Source: Streptomyces sp. NBC_00285
GTDB taxonomy: Bacteria; Actinomycetota; Actinomycetes; Streptomycetales; Streptomycetaceae
Assembly: GCF_036174265.1 (NCBI RefSeq)
Contig: NZ_CP108055.1
Coordinates: 8,432,001 to 8,496,000 of the forward strand
Length of the DNA: 64,000 bases
Reading direction: 5' to 3'
Shown here: piece by piece, positions 54,239 through 62,525 of the stretch
How positions within the stretch are numbered: position 1 is the first letter of the stretch
How the letters are laid out: each line of letters opens with the position of its first letter
Notes under the pieces: model-generated
Told to the model about the DNA's origin: nothing
Databases searched by the model: none
What the model saw: only the letters and a program-made list of their open reading frames with translations
Made by a program: the position numbers and the translations under genes

Positions 54239-54335
54239 GCCGGCACCGAGTACGTCGCTGTGAAGGAGAGTCGAGAGTCGCGCGCCGACCTGGGAATGCC
54301 GTGGGGTGCCGTTGGCGGATCGCTGTGCATGCGCG

Positions 54336-55133
54336 TCACAGGCTGTCGATCGGCTGGCAGGACCGGGGAGAGGGAAGCCGTCCGGTGAAGTAGGAGCGCG
54401 GTGGGACGCCCATCAGGGTGCGGAAGTCGGACGTCATGTGGGACTGGTCGTAGTAGCCGGTGACGGCCGCCAGTTCGGCCGAGGCCAGTTCGGTGGCATG
54501 GGCGAGTACGGCGCGGACGCGGTCGACGCGGGCGTAGTGCTTCGGTGAGAGACCGACACCCTCGCTGAACAGGTTGCGCAACTGGCGCTCACTGACGGCG
54601 AGTTCGCGAGCCACGTCCTTGACCTGACCGGGTACGCGGCCCGAACGGACGGACAGCGCGGCGACCGCGGCCCGCAGCAGGTCGGCCCGTGCCCCGTCGG
54701 CCGCGGTGGGCAGCCGCTCCGGGAGGACGTCCGCGAGCCGGGCCACCGCCTCTTCGGACTCCAGCCACCGCAGCTCGCGGGCCAGTTGCCGCGCGGTCCG
54801 GCCCGGCAGCGCGTCCAGCGGCACCACCCGTCCGACGAGGTCGACGGCCGGGACACCGAGCAGCGGCCGGATGATCCCCGGCACCAGCCGTACCTCCGTG
54901 CAGGACGCCTGGCCCTTGCCCGTGTGGTAGGTGGCCCGGACGCGGGGTCCGGAGACCAGCAGGGTGGGCCGGCCGGCCGCCTCGCTGCGGATGATCACCT
55001 TGGTCGTGGGGTCCGGCAGGTGCACGAACGGCTCCCGCGGATCGGTCTCGACGGTCAGGGTCCCGATCCCGGCGATCCATGGACGCAGCTCGTCGGGGGT
55101 GCGCAGGGCCCGCTCGTAAACGGAGTTGGTCAC
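54336..55133 (-). CDS. AraC family transcriptional regulator
   Basis: The 265-residue product has an N-terminal cupin-like part (TKVIIRSEAAGRPTLLVSGP) and a C-terminal AraC double helix-turn-helix (about 165-255; VKDVARELAVSERQLRNLFS, LAAVTGYYDQSHMTSDFRTL). GTG 55133. It precedes the chitosanase gene and is divergent from the NmrA-like gene, so either could be its target. Confidence 0.9.
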   Translation of the reverse strand: MTNSVYERALRTPDELRPWIAGIGTLTVETDPREPFVHLPDPTTKVIIRSEAAGRPTLLVSGPRVRATYHTGKGQASCTEVRLVPGIIRPLLGVPAVDLVGRVVPLDALPGRTARQLARELRWLESEEAVARLADVLPERLPTAADGARADLLRAAVAALSVRSGRVPGQVKDVARELAVSERQLRNLFSEGVGLSPKHYARVDRVRAVLAHATELASAELAAVTGYYDQSHMTSDFRTLMGVPPRSYFTGRLPSPRSCQPIDSL

Positions 55134-55228
55134 GCGTCCACCGTAAGCGCGGGGCCGGGGGTTCGGGCGCGTGAAACGTGCCGGAATTTCCTATCGGCCG
55201 CAGGGGTGCGGCGTCCACCGTGGTGGCC

Positions 55229-56107
55229 ATGATTCTGGTGACGGGTGCCACGGGCACCATCGGACGTGACGTCGTACGACAGCTCGTGGCCCGCGGTGAG
55301 AAGGTGCGCGCGCTCACGCGGGACCCGGGGACGGCCCACCTGCCGCCCGGCGTGGAGGCGGTCCGGGGGCACCATCGCGATCCGGACTCCGTGGCGTCGG
55401 CCATGGCGGGCGCCGACGCCGCTTTCCTCGTCGGCGTCTTCGGACCGGACGACGCCGACAGCGACCGGGGGATGGTGGAGGCGGCGCGGGCGGCGGGGGT
55501 ACGGCGCGTGGTGAAGCTCTCCGCTGTCAGGGCGGGGGACCCCAGGACGGGCCTTGGCGGTATCGCGCACGGCCACGGCGAGGAGGCGGTCCGGGAAAGC
55601 GGCCTGGAGTGGGTGATCCTGCGCCCGTCCGCCTTCGCGTCCAACACGCTGCGGTGGGCGGAGGCGGTCCGGGCGGGGGAACCCGTCCCGAACATGCTGG
55701 GGGAGGGCCGGCAAGGTGTCGTCGACCCGCGGGACGTCGCCGAGATCGCCGTGGCCGCGCTGCTGGGCCCGGAGCACGTGGGGCGGACGTACACCCTGAC
55801 CGGTCCGGACACCGTCAGCCCCCAGGACCAGGCGGCCACCCTGGGCGAGGTGCTCGGCGGCCGTGTGGAGCTGCGCGACCTGACCCCGCCGCAGACCCGC
55901 GAACTGCTGGTCGCCTCGGGCTGGAGCGAGGAGTCCGCGGAGGGCATGCTGCGGAGCATCCGTTTCGTCGGCGAGGGCGGGAACGAGGTGGTCACGGGGG
56001 ACGTGGAGGAGGTGCTCGGGCGTCCGGCGCGGACGTATCGCGCGTGGGCCGAGGACCACAGGGAGGCGTTCGGCGAGGACCCCCGGCGGCGGGCCGGGGG
56101 GAGCTGA
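55229..56107 (+). CDS. NmrA-like NAD(P)-binding protein
   Basis: The 292-residue product starts with MILVTGATGTIGRDVVRQLV, the atypical-SDR dinucleotide motif, then AFLVGVFGPDDADS, VVKLSAVRAGDP and WVILRPSAFASNTL. It lacks a standard YxxxK, as is usual in NmrA-like proteins, which act as redox sensors or quinone/enone reductases. ATG 55229. It is divergent from the AraC gene. Confidence 0.88.
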   Translation: MILVTGATGTIGRDVVRQLVARGEKVRALTRDPGTAHLPPGVEAVRGHHRDPDSVASAMAGADAAFLVGVFGPDDADSDRGMVEAARAAGVRRVVKLSAVRAGDPRTGLGGIAHGHGEEAVRESGLEWVILRPSAFASNTLRWAEAVRAGEPVPNMLGEGRQGVVDPRDVAEIAVAALLGPEHVGRTYTLTGPDTVSPQDQAATLGEVLGGRVELRDLTPPQTRELLVASGWSEESAEGMLRSIRFVGEGGNEVVTGDVEEVLGRPARTYRAWAEDHREAFGEDPRRRAGGS

Positions 56108-56252
56108 CCGGACGGGTCCGGGTCCCCCGGGTGGGGGCGGTTCGCGCACTCGTGAGACGCGGGGCGAGGCGCAGCCGGGAGGCCGCTCGCATCCTCGCTG
56201 GAGACCGAGCCCCCAGCGATACTGTCCCCCACCCGGAGCGCCCGCCGGCAAC

Positions 56253-56287
56253 CCCACCCCCGCGGAAGCTCCTCCGTGTGGGGTGGG
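56253..56287. terminator. Hairpin between convergent genes
   Basis: Arms CCCACCCC (56253-56260) and GGGGTGGG (56280-56287) near the stop of the minus-strand thioesterase gene. Confidence 0.5.
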
Positions 56288-56303
56288 CCCGGGGCCGCCC
56301 GGC

Positions 56304-56726
56304 CTACAGCCCGAACAGGGCCGGTTCGGCGGCCAGTTCCTTGAAGACCTCGGCCGGGTGCGCGACCAGTCGCCGCTTCTCGAGGTCCAGCAGGCCGCCG
56401 ACCGCGGTGATCTCGGCGGCCACGGTGCCGTCCTTCCTGCGGATCGTCTGCTGTATTCGGAACGTCTTGCCCTCGCCCCACTCGAAGCCGCAGGTCACGT
56501 CGACCTCGTCGCCGGCGAGCAGCTCCCGCCGGTAGCGGATGGTGGTCTCCAGCGCCACCGGGCCCACCCTGCCCGCGATGAGGCGGGCCTGCGTGATTCC
56601 GGCGGCGTCGAGCAGCGACCAGCGGGCGTGTTCCGCGTAGTTGAGGTACACACTCTGGTTGAGGTGGCCCTGCACGTCCGTCTCGTACCCGCGGACGGTC
56701 ACCGGCACGGAATACGTCTCGCTCAC
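56304..56726 (-). CDS. Acyl-CoA thioesterase, hotdog fold
   Basis: The 140-residue product has the 4HBT pattern VRGYETDVQGHLNQSVYLNY with the catalytic Asp near residue 17, followed by EHARWSLLDAAGI and strands VALETTIRYRRELLAGDEVD and RIQQTIRRKDGTVAAEITAV. It should hydrolyse acyl-CoA or acyl-carrier thioesters. GTG 56726 follows AGAGGGG; a longer frame to 56747 is possible. The substrate is unknown. Confidence 0.88.
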   Translation of the reverse strand: MSETYSVPVTVRGYETDVQGHLNQSVYLNYAEHARWSLLDAAGITQARLIAGRVGPVALETTIRYRRELLAGDEVDVTCGFEWGEGKTFRIQQTIRRKDGTVAAEITAVGGLLDLEKRRLVAHPAEVFKELAAEPALFGL

Positions 56727-56780
56727 GTCAATCCCCTCTCGTACCACGGCAGTTGTGGGAGCGATCCTGACACGTGTCCG

Positions 56781-57413
56781 CTACACCCGGCGCGGGGAGG
56801 CCAGCAGGTACCGGGCTCCGGTCCGTGGCTGGGTGTACTCGCCGACCTGCCAGCCGGCGCCCTGCAACGTGATCGCGCAGGCCCGGAGCGTCTCGGCGTC
56901 CGGGCCGTGCACGGCGACGGCCTCCGGCTGCGGGGTCGCGCGGACCCGGTACCCGGGCGAGCCCCCCGCTTCCGGCGGGTGCCCGGCCGCCTCCAGCGCG
57001 AGTGCGGCCGCCTGCACCAGATGCGCGCGCTCCCAGGCGCACGGCCGGTCGGTGGCGCCGTCCGTGTGGGTCATCCGGCGCAGCTCCAGCAGCCCCTGCC
57101 AGGCGCTGTGCACCTCCCGCAGCCGGGCCGGACCGGCGACCACGGGCTCCTCCGTGCCGCCGACATGTGCGGCGAACACGCCGGCGGCCGGGGCGGCCGG
57201 CGGCTCGGACGGTTCGGGCGGCTCCACGACCGTCTCCCGTACGCGGTGCCCGGCCGGCGTGAGGAAGTGGTCGTGCGGCGGCCGCGGATGCCGGAAGGCC
57301 AACCCTCGCCTGACGAGCGCGTCGAGCTGGGTCGCGGTGCCCCTCAGCCGCCCCGTGACGGGATCGGCGGCGTCGATGACACGCCGCTGCGCGGCGGTGG
57401 GCGATCGGGTCAC
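56781..57413 (-). CDS. Hypothetical protein with winged-helix-like N-terminus
   Basis: The 210-residue product starts VTRSPTAAQRRVIDAADPVT and has LRGTATQLDALVRRGLAFRH and HFLTPAGHRVRETV, which reads like a compact wHTH module. The remainder has RAHLVQAAALALEAAGHPPE and ATPQPEAVAVHGPDAETLRA with a repeated alpha-beta pattern. I do not recognise the family. GTG 57413 follows GGGGAGG. The thioesterase gene lies 54 bp downstream on the same strand, so they may be cotranscribed. Confidence 0.6.
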   Translation of the reverse strand: MTRSPTAAQRRVIDAADPVTGRLRGTATQLDALVRRGLAFRHPRPPHDHFLTPAGHRVRETVVEPPEPSEPPAAPAAGVFAAHVGGTEEPVVAGPARLREVHSAWQGLLELRRMTHTDGATDRPCAWERAHLVQAAALALEAAGHPPEAGGSPGYRVRATPQPEAVAVHGPDAETLRACAITLQGAGWQVGEYTQPRTGARYLLASPRRV

Positions 57414-57690
57414 GAAGGGCACCTCCCCGGTGAACGGCCTGGTCGAAGGGCTGCCACCCGCTTGCGACCAGCCCACTCGAAGACTACGACCCGGGTCTGA
57501 CATCCCACCCGCGCTCACCGGCCGCCCGTGTCCCGTCCCCGGTCGACCCGGCGTGCCCAACGCCCTGGCGTACGGCAGTGGACCGAGACGACGAGCGGTG
57601 AGAATCCGTAGGAAACGGCCCGCCCGTCGTCGATCGGGCCGCCCGCCTCCCCTGCACCGTGCCGGATCGCCGCCTGCCGGGACCCGGCCC

Positions 57691-58083
57691 CTAGATCCCC
57701 GGCAGCCCCTGCACCGACTGTGCGAGCTGGCCGACCGCGACGACGAGCGGGGTCACGGGCTGGACGAACTCGTTGAGGCGGGTCAGGGCCCGCCTCAGGA
57801 CCGTGGGCTGCGGGTCCGACTCGTCGAGTTCCTCGCGCAGCCGGCGCAGCTCCCTGGTAGTGGCGTCGGGGTCGGCGAGCGCCGCGCGGTGCTCTTCCAG
57901 CAACTGCTCGACGTGCGCGATGAGTTCGGCCGTACGCTCGACGTCCTGCGGCTGGAAGGAGACCGAGCCGGAGAACGCCTGGGCGCCGTGTCCCACGGCC
58001 TGGTTGCCCACGTAGTGGGTACCGCCGCTGATCATGAGGCCGTTGTTGACCGGAGGGTCCTGGCGCCTGTCGTCGCTGTCCAT
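57691..58083 (-). CDS. Small helical protein with N-terminal GNQA-type motif
   Basis: The 130-residue product has a polar start, a Gly/Asn-rich motif at residues 13-34 (N-x-G-L-x3-G-G-x4-G-N-Q-A-V-G-x-G-A), a coiled coil (about 48-85; VERTAELIAHVEQLLEEHRA, TRELRRLREELDE) and a hydrophobic C-terminal helix (PVTPLVVAVGQLAQSVQGL). The motif recurs at the C-terminus of the membrane protein encoded immediately upstream (12 of 22 positions identical). N-terminal placement here and C-terminal placement there is the pattern of bacterial amyloid signalling pairs. Function unknown; ATG 58083. Confidence 0.7.
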   Translation of the reverse strand: MDSDDRRQDPPVNNGLMISGGTHYVGNQAVGHGAQAFSGSVSFQPQDVERTAELIAHVEQLLEEHRAALADPDATTRELRRLREELDESDPQPTVLRRALTRLNEFVQPVTPLVVAVGQLAQSVQGLPGI

Positions 58084-58095
58084 GATGCGGACCTC

Positions 58096-60420
58096 CTACT
58101 TGCCGGAACCGCCGACGCCGCCCAGGGCGGCCGTACCGGACTGCTGGGGGACGTTCTGCGTGGCGGTCGCGCCCGCGCCGATCGCCTGGTTGCCGATGAT
58201 GCTCATTCCGCCCTGCTGAATGAGGCCCTGGTTGAGGATGGTCTGCTGCTGGGCGCGGAAGTCGGTGGTGTCGTAGCCGCGGGTGTCGAGGAACTCGCGG
58301 ATCGCGGCGAGGGTGTGGCGCTCCACCAGGGACGTGATCCGCGTGGCGTCCACGACCTGGAAGTAGTTGTGGTAGTTCGGGCTCAGCGCCAGCTCCCGGA
58401 CGCTCAGCCGGGCGCCGAAGTCGTAGACGGGGTCCTGCTCCAGGGCCTTCAGTTCGTCTGTCATACGTCTGTTGTGCCGGGTCTCGAAGCGGGCCTGGTG
58501 CAGTGCCCGGAACGGGGCGGCGAAGAAGGCCCCGCCGGTACGGGAGACGGCGTCCAGCAGCAACCCGCGTCGCGCGTCGGCGGTCAGCGGGCCGCGCAGC
58601 CGGTCCACGACGTGGTAGTCGGCACGCACCGGGCCGAGCACGTGGTTGCTGCAGTACAGGTGGAGTGTTCTGCCCGTGGTCGAGAAGTGCAGGAACACAC
58701 TGGGCACCACGTCCCCGCCCCACAGCGGCACATGCACCGCCAGACAGTGGCGGACCGCGCCGGTGGGTCGCTCCACGATCCGCTCGACCTCGTCGGCCGA
58801 CACCCGGCCGGCCGGGGCGAGGCTCGTGGTCCGGATGAACCGCTCGTCGTCACCGATGCTCGTGCCGCTCGCGAAGATCCGGTCCTCGATGACGAGGGCC
58901 CCCAGCGACTCCTCTCCGGCCGCCGCCGTCCCGTCGGCCGTACCGCGCGCCGAGGTCGCCCGGAGGCGCGCGCGTACGTGGTCGACGAGTTCGGTGACGG
59001 TGAACGGCTCCGGCACGGCCGGCCGGGAGTTACCGCCGACGGGGGTGTCGGCGGGCAGCATCGGCACGGCGAGCGGCCACTGCGAGGCGGCACCGGAGTA
59101 GCCGATGAAGGGCGCGTACCCGCTGTACACCGTGACGTTGCCGTCCTGCGCCTCCCTGATGGCCGCGAGCCGCCCGGCCATCCACTTGCGCCGCGGGACG
59201 GTCGGGCGGGGCTGCCGGGCGAACGCCTCGCGGGTCATGGTGGTGCGCAGCAGCCGGTCGACCTCGAGTTCGTGGCGTACGACCGTGACGTACGCGAACG
59301 CCACCGCTCCGATGTACACGAGCGCGGCCGGCACCCCGGCCAGGTAGGCGCCCAGCAGCCAGCTCACGAAGCCGGGGGTGGGCAGGGACGAGACGACGAC
59401 GCCGAAGGCGAAGGCGAGGAGCACCGCGACGCCGGCCGTGATCCCGGTGCCGATCAGTGCCCTGTCCCCGGGTTGGTGGCGGCCGCGGGTGGCCAGGCTC
59501 GGCCGGCCGCCCGACTGCCGGGTGACCGACAGGAGCATCGTGACGAACACCAGCCACAGGGGCGCGAACACTGCCACGAGACCGACGGCCGCGGTCAGTC
59601 GCAGATCGCGGCGGTGCCGCATCTCCTGGGCCGTCAGACAGTGGCGCGCCACCGTCACCAGGTCGACGCCGGGCGAGACGGCGACCGCGCCCGCCTCGTC
59701 GGCGAGGAGGTCCTCCACCACCCGGTCGGCGAAGTCCTCGTCGAGGTAGGCCGCGGCGCACAGATACCGGGTGACGTCACCCGGCGCGCTCCCGACCGGC
59801 ATGTGGACCGGTGCGGTTGTCATGCCGGGCCCTCCCTCTTTCCAGCGGCGAAGCGGCGCCGCCCCGGCGCCGGCGGAGCCCGGGGTGACTCCTCGTGGCA
59901 GACCGGCGGTCAGGAGCGCGAGCAGCGCGCCGACCGCGAGGCCGAAGAGGAGAGCGCTGCGCAGCAGGTCCTTCACCAGGGTGTCGGCCGGTGCCAGCAG
60001 TACGTCGTCGACGAAGGCCTCGTGCATGCCCCACCAGGACAGGTTGGCCAGTGCCGACGCGAGCACCCCCGCGACGAGACAGCGAAGGAGGCCCGACGCC
60101 CCGCGCGCCGACAGTCGCCGCGCGAGGAGGACGAGCGCCACGAGCAGTACCAGGACGGAAAGGTCGTTCACGACCAGCGCGGAGGTGCTGCCGTACCGCT
60201 CGGAGGACAACGCCCAGCTCGGCAGGGCCGCCGCTTCCAGGAGCCAGCGCAGGGGCTCCTCGTCGGTCCGCAGCTGCCGGTAGAACTCCTCCTCGTAGAG
60301 ATTCCGCACAGGTCGCTGCACCCAGGGACTGCCCGCGAGGACCACGAGCGGGATCAGCAGGGTGAGACGGCCGCGTAACGCCGAGGGCGTGCGCGGCGCA
60401 CGCCGACTGGGCAAGAACAT
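58096..60420 (-). CDS. Multi-pass membrane protein with C-terminal GNQA-type motif
   Basis: The 774-residue product has two membrane parts. Residues 1-199 carry four hydrophobic segments (LTLLIPLVVLAGSPWV, LSVLVLLVALVLLARRL, LVAGVLASALANLSWWG, LLFGLAVGALLALLTAGL). From Met 200 (MTTAPVHMPVGSAPGDVTRY, preceded in the DNA by GGGAGGG) a second part has more helices (TAAVGLVAVFAPLWLVFV, LIGTGITAGVAVLLAFAFGV, LAGVPAALVYIGAVAFAYV) and a large soluble region of about 350 residues (DNVTVYSGYAPFIGYSG-like; DTRGYDTTDFRAQQQTILNQ). The last 45 residues contain N-x-G-L-x3-G-G-x4-G-N-Q-A-I-G-x-G-A (730-751). It may be a fusion of two genes. The small GNQA protein starts 12 bp after its stop. Confidence 0.7.
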   Translation of the reverse strand: MFLPSRRAPRTPSALRGRLTLLIPLVVLAGSPWVQRPVRNLYEEEFYRQLRTDEEPLRWLLEAAALPSWALSSERYGSTSALVVNDLSVLVLLVALVLLARRLSARGASGLLRCLVAGVLASALANLSWWGMHEAFVDDVLLAPADTLVKDLLRSALLFGLAVGALLALLTAGLPRGVTPGSAGAGAAPLRRWKEGGPGMTTAPVHMPVGSAPGDVTRYLCAAAYLDEDFADRVVEDLLADEAGAVAVSPGVDLVTVARHCLTAQEMRHRRDLRLTAAVGLVAVFAPLWLVFVTMLLSVTRQSGGRPSLATRGRHQPGDRALIGTGITAGVAVLLAFAFGVVVSSLPTPGFVSWLLGAYLAGVPAALVYIGAVAFAYVTVVRHELEVDRLLRTTMTREAFARQPRPTVPRRKWMAGRLAAIREAQDGNVTVYSGYAPFIGYSGAASQWPLAVPMLPADTPVGGNSRPAVPEPFTVTELVDHVRARLRATSARGTADGTAAAGEESLGALVIEDRIFASGTSIGDDERFIRTTSLAPAGRVSADEVERIVERPTGAVRHCLAVHVPLWGGDVVPSVFLHFSTTGRTLHLYCSNHVLGPVRADYHVVDRLRGPLTADARRGLLLDAVSRTGGAFFAAPFRALHQARFETRHNRRMTDELKALEQDPVYDFGARLSVRELALSPNYHNYFQVVDATRITSLVERHTLAAIREFLDTRGYDTTDFRAQQQTILNQGLIQQGGMSIIGNQAIGAGATATQNVPQQSGTAALGGVGGSGK

Positions 60421-60523
60421 CTGGGGTTCCCCCATCCCCTGATCCCCCCGACCCCTGGGATCAGGGGCCGTACCCCAGGGCATCCCCGCTCTCCGTGACC
60501 GTGAACCCCGGCAACCCCACCGG

Positions 60524-61732
60524 CTACTGCCGGTACCCGCTGAGGAACCGCCCGATCCGTCCGATCGCCGCCTCCAGATCCTCCGCGTGGGGCAGGGTGA
60601 GGATGCGGAAGTGGTCCGGCGCCGGCCAGTTGAAGCCGGTGCCCTGGACGACCTGGATCTTCTCGCGGAGCAGCAGGTCCAGGACGAACTTCTCGTCGTC
60701 GTGGATCTTGTGGACCTTGGGGTCGAGACGCGGGAACGCATACAGCGAGCCCTTGGGCTTCACGCACGAGACGCCGGGGATCTCGTTGAGCTTCTCCCAG
60801 GCCACGGTGCGCTGTTCGTACAGCCGGCCGCCCGGGGCGGTCAGGTCGTTGATGGACTGCCGGCCGCCGAGCGCGGCCTGGATGGCGTACTGCGCGGGCG
60901 CGTTGGCGCACAGCCGCATGGAGGCCAGCATGGTCAGGCCCTCCAGGTAGTTCTTCGCGTGCTGCTTCGGGCCGGTGACGACCAGCCAGCCGGAGCGGAA
61001 GCCGGCCACCCGGTACGTCTTCGACAGGCCGCAGAAGGTCAGGACGACCAGGTCGGGGGCGAGCGCCGCGACCGAGTGGTGCACGGCGTCGTCGTACAGG
61101 ATCTGGTCGTAGATCTCGTCGGCGAAGACCATCAGGCCGTGCCGGCGGGCCAGGTCGAGGATGCCCTCGATGATCTCCTTCGGGTAGACCGCGCCGGTGG
61201 GATTGTTGGGGTTGATGATGACCACGGCCTTGGTGCGGTCCGTGATCTTCGCCGCCATGTCGTCCAGGTCCGGGTACCAGTCGGCCTGTTCGTCGCAGAG
61301 GTAGTGAACGGCCTTGCCCCCGGCGAGGGTGGTCACCGCCGTCCACAGCGGGAAGTCCGGGGCGGGGATGAGGATTTCGTCGCCGTCCTCGACCAGCGCC
61401 TGTACGGCCATCGAGATCAGTTCGGAGATGCCGTTGCCGAGGAAGACGTCGTCGACGTCGATCTCCAGGCCCAGGTTCTGGTAGCGCTGGGCGACCGCCC
61501 GGCGGGCGGAGAGGATGCCCCGGGAGTCCGTGTAGCCGTGCGCCTGGGGGAGCATCCGGATCATGTCCTGGAGGATCTCCTCCGGTGCCTCGAAGCCGAA
61601 CAGCGCGGGGTTGCCGGTGTTGAGGCGCAGCACGCTGTGGCCCGCCTCCTCCAGTGCGTCGGCGTGCTCGATCACCGGGCCGCGGATCTCGTAACAGACC
61701 TCGCTGAGCTTGCTCGACTGCCGGAACTCCAT
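60524..61732 (-). CDS. alaA: Pyridoxal-phosphate aminotransferase, AlaA-like
   Basis: The 402-residue product is a fold-type I class I aminotransferase. It has LRLNTGNPALFGFEAPEEIL, AHGYTDSRGILSARRAVAQR, INPNNPTGAVYPKEII with the PLP-phosphate-adjacent Asn, FADEIYDQILYD and the catalytic Lys of LTFCGLSKTYRVAGFRSGWL. The sequence fits glutamate-pyruvate transaminases of the AlaA group. ATG 61732 is divergent from the HxlR gene, and two TTGG/CCAA dyads lie in between, so HxlR may control it. Confidence 0.9.
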   Translation of the reverse strand: MEFRQSSKLSEVCYEIRGPVIEHADALEEAGHSVLRLNTGNPALFGFEAPEEILQDMIRMLPQAHGYTDSRGILSARRAVAQRYQNLGLEIDVDDVFLGNGISELISMAVQALVEDGDEILIPAPDFPLWTAVTTLAGGKAVHYLCDEQADWYPDLDDMAAKITDRTKAVVIINPNNPTGAVYPKEIIEGILDLARRHGLMVFADEIYDQILYDDAVHHSVAALAPDLVVLTFCGLSKTYRVAGFRSGWLVVTGPKQHAKNYLEGLTMLASMRLCANAPAQYAIQAALGGRQSINDLTAPGGRLYEQRTVAWEKLNEIPGVSCVKPKGSLYAFPRLDPKVHKIHDDEKFVLDLLLREKIQVVQGTGFNWPAPDHFRILTLPHAEDLEAAIGRIGRFLSGYRQ

Positions 61733-61762
61733 GCGCTGCCGCCTCTCCGGTTTCCTGTGTTG

Positions 61763-61797
61763 CTTGGTTTTACCAAGTAGCGGCTTGGAAAGTCCAA
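61763..61797. promoter_or_regulatory. Twin TTGG/CCAA dyads between the aminotransferase and HxlR genes
   Basis: CTTGG-TTTTA-CCAAG (61763-61777) and TTGGA-AAG-TCCAA (61785-61797) lie within an 87-bp divergent gap. TAGACT at 61806-61811 is a plausible -10 for a leaderless HxlR transcript starting at ATG 61820. The dyads are likely HxlR sites acting on both promoters. Confidence 0.65.
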
Positions 61798-61819
61798 CCA
61801 CTTGTCTAGACTGCGTCGC

Positions 61820-62446
61820 ATGTCACCTCGCCGAAGCTACGACCAGTACTGTTCCGCGGCCCGTGCTCTCGACGTCGTGGGCGACCGCTGGACCCTGCTG
61901 ATCGTCCGGGAACTGCTGTCCGGCCCGCGCCGATACACGGACCTGCACGCCGACCTGCCCGGCGTGAGCACGGACGTCCTCGCCTCACGGCTGAAGGACA
62001 TGGAGCGCGACGGCCTCACCACGCGGCGCAGGCTGCCCCCGCCCGGCGCGGCCTATGTGTACGAACTCACCGCGCGCGGACGCGAGTTGCTGCCGGTGCT
62101 CCAGGCTCTCGGTACCTGGGGCGGTCCCGAACTCGGCGAACGACGGCCCACCGACGCGGTACGCGCGCACTGGTTCGCGTTGCCCCTGCTGCGCTCGCTG
62201 GAGGGCGAGGGCCTCGTCGAAGTCCGCCTGGAGGAGGGGGACTTCCATCTGCACGTCGGCGCGCAGGACGGTCCCGCGTACGGCGACGGGCCCGCCCCCG
62301 GGGAGCCCGACGCCCGGCTGGTCCTGGACGCCGGGACCTGCGGGGCCGTCGCCCGGGGGGAGTTGAGCCTGTCGGACGCGGTGCGGGACGGGCGGGTCGA
62401 GGTGAGCGGCCAGGGCACGATCGCCAAGGCACTGCGCGAGGTGTGA
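61820..62446 (+). CDS. HxlR family transcriptional regulator
   Basis: The 208-residue product has the HxlR winged helix (about 8-95; CSAARALDVVGDRWTLLIVR, LSGPRRYTDLHADLPGVSTD, LASRLKDMERDGLTTRRRL) and a C-terminal domain related to SCP2-like sterol carriers (LVEVRLEEGDFHLHVGAQDG, LSLSDAVRDGRVEVSGQGTI). The C-terminal part suggests binding of a hydrophobic ligand. ATG 61820 has no ribosome-binding site, consistent with leaderless translation. Confidence 0.9.
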   Translation: MSPRRSYDQYCSAARALDVVGDRWTLLIVRELLSGPRRYTDLHADLPGVSTDVLASRLKDMERDGLTTRRRLPPPGAAYVYELTARGRELLPVLQALGTWGGPELGERRPTDAVRAHWFALPLLRSLEGEGLVEVRLEEGDFHLHVGAQDGPAYGDGPAPGEPDARLVLDAGTCGAVARGELSLSDAVRDGRVEVSGQGTIAKALREV

Positions 62447-62525
62447 ACGCGAAGAAGACCCGCCGGAGCGGGCCTTCTCGGTGCTGCTGCAGATCAGGAG
62501 GGGCGAGGGAGGGAGTCAGGAGAGC

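Noticed and set aside
56641..60378. Very long plus-strand open frame (about 1245 codons)
   Set aside because: It is antisense to the thioesterase, the hypothetical protein, the small GNQA protein and the membrane protein. Its composition (Arg/Gly/Val/His-rich without domains) is typical of the high-GC shadow frame.
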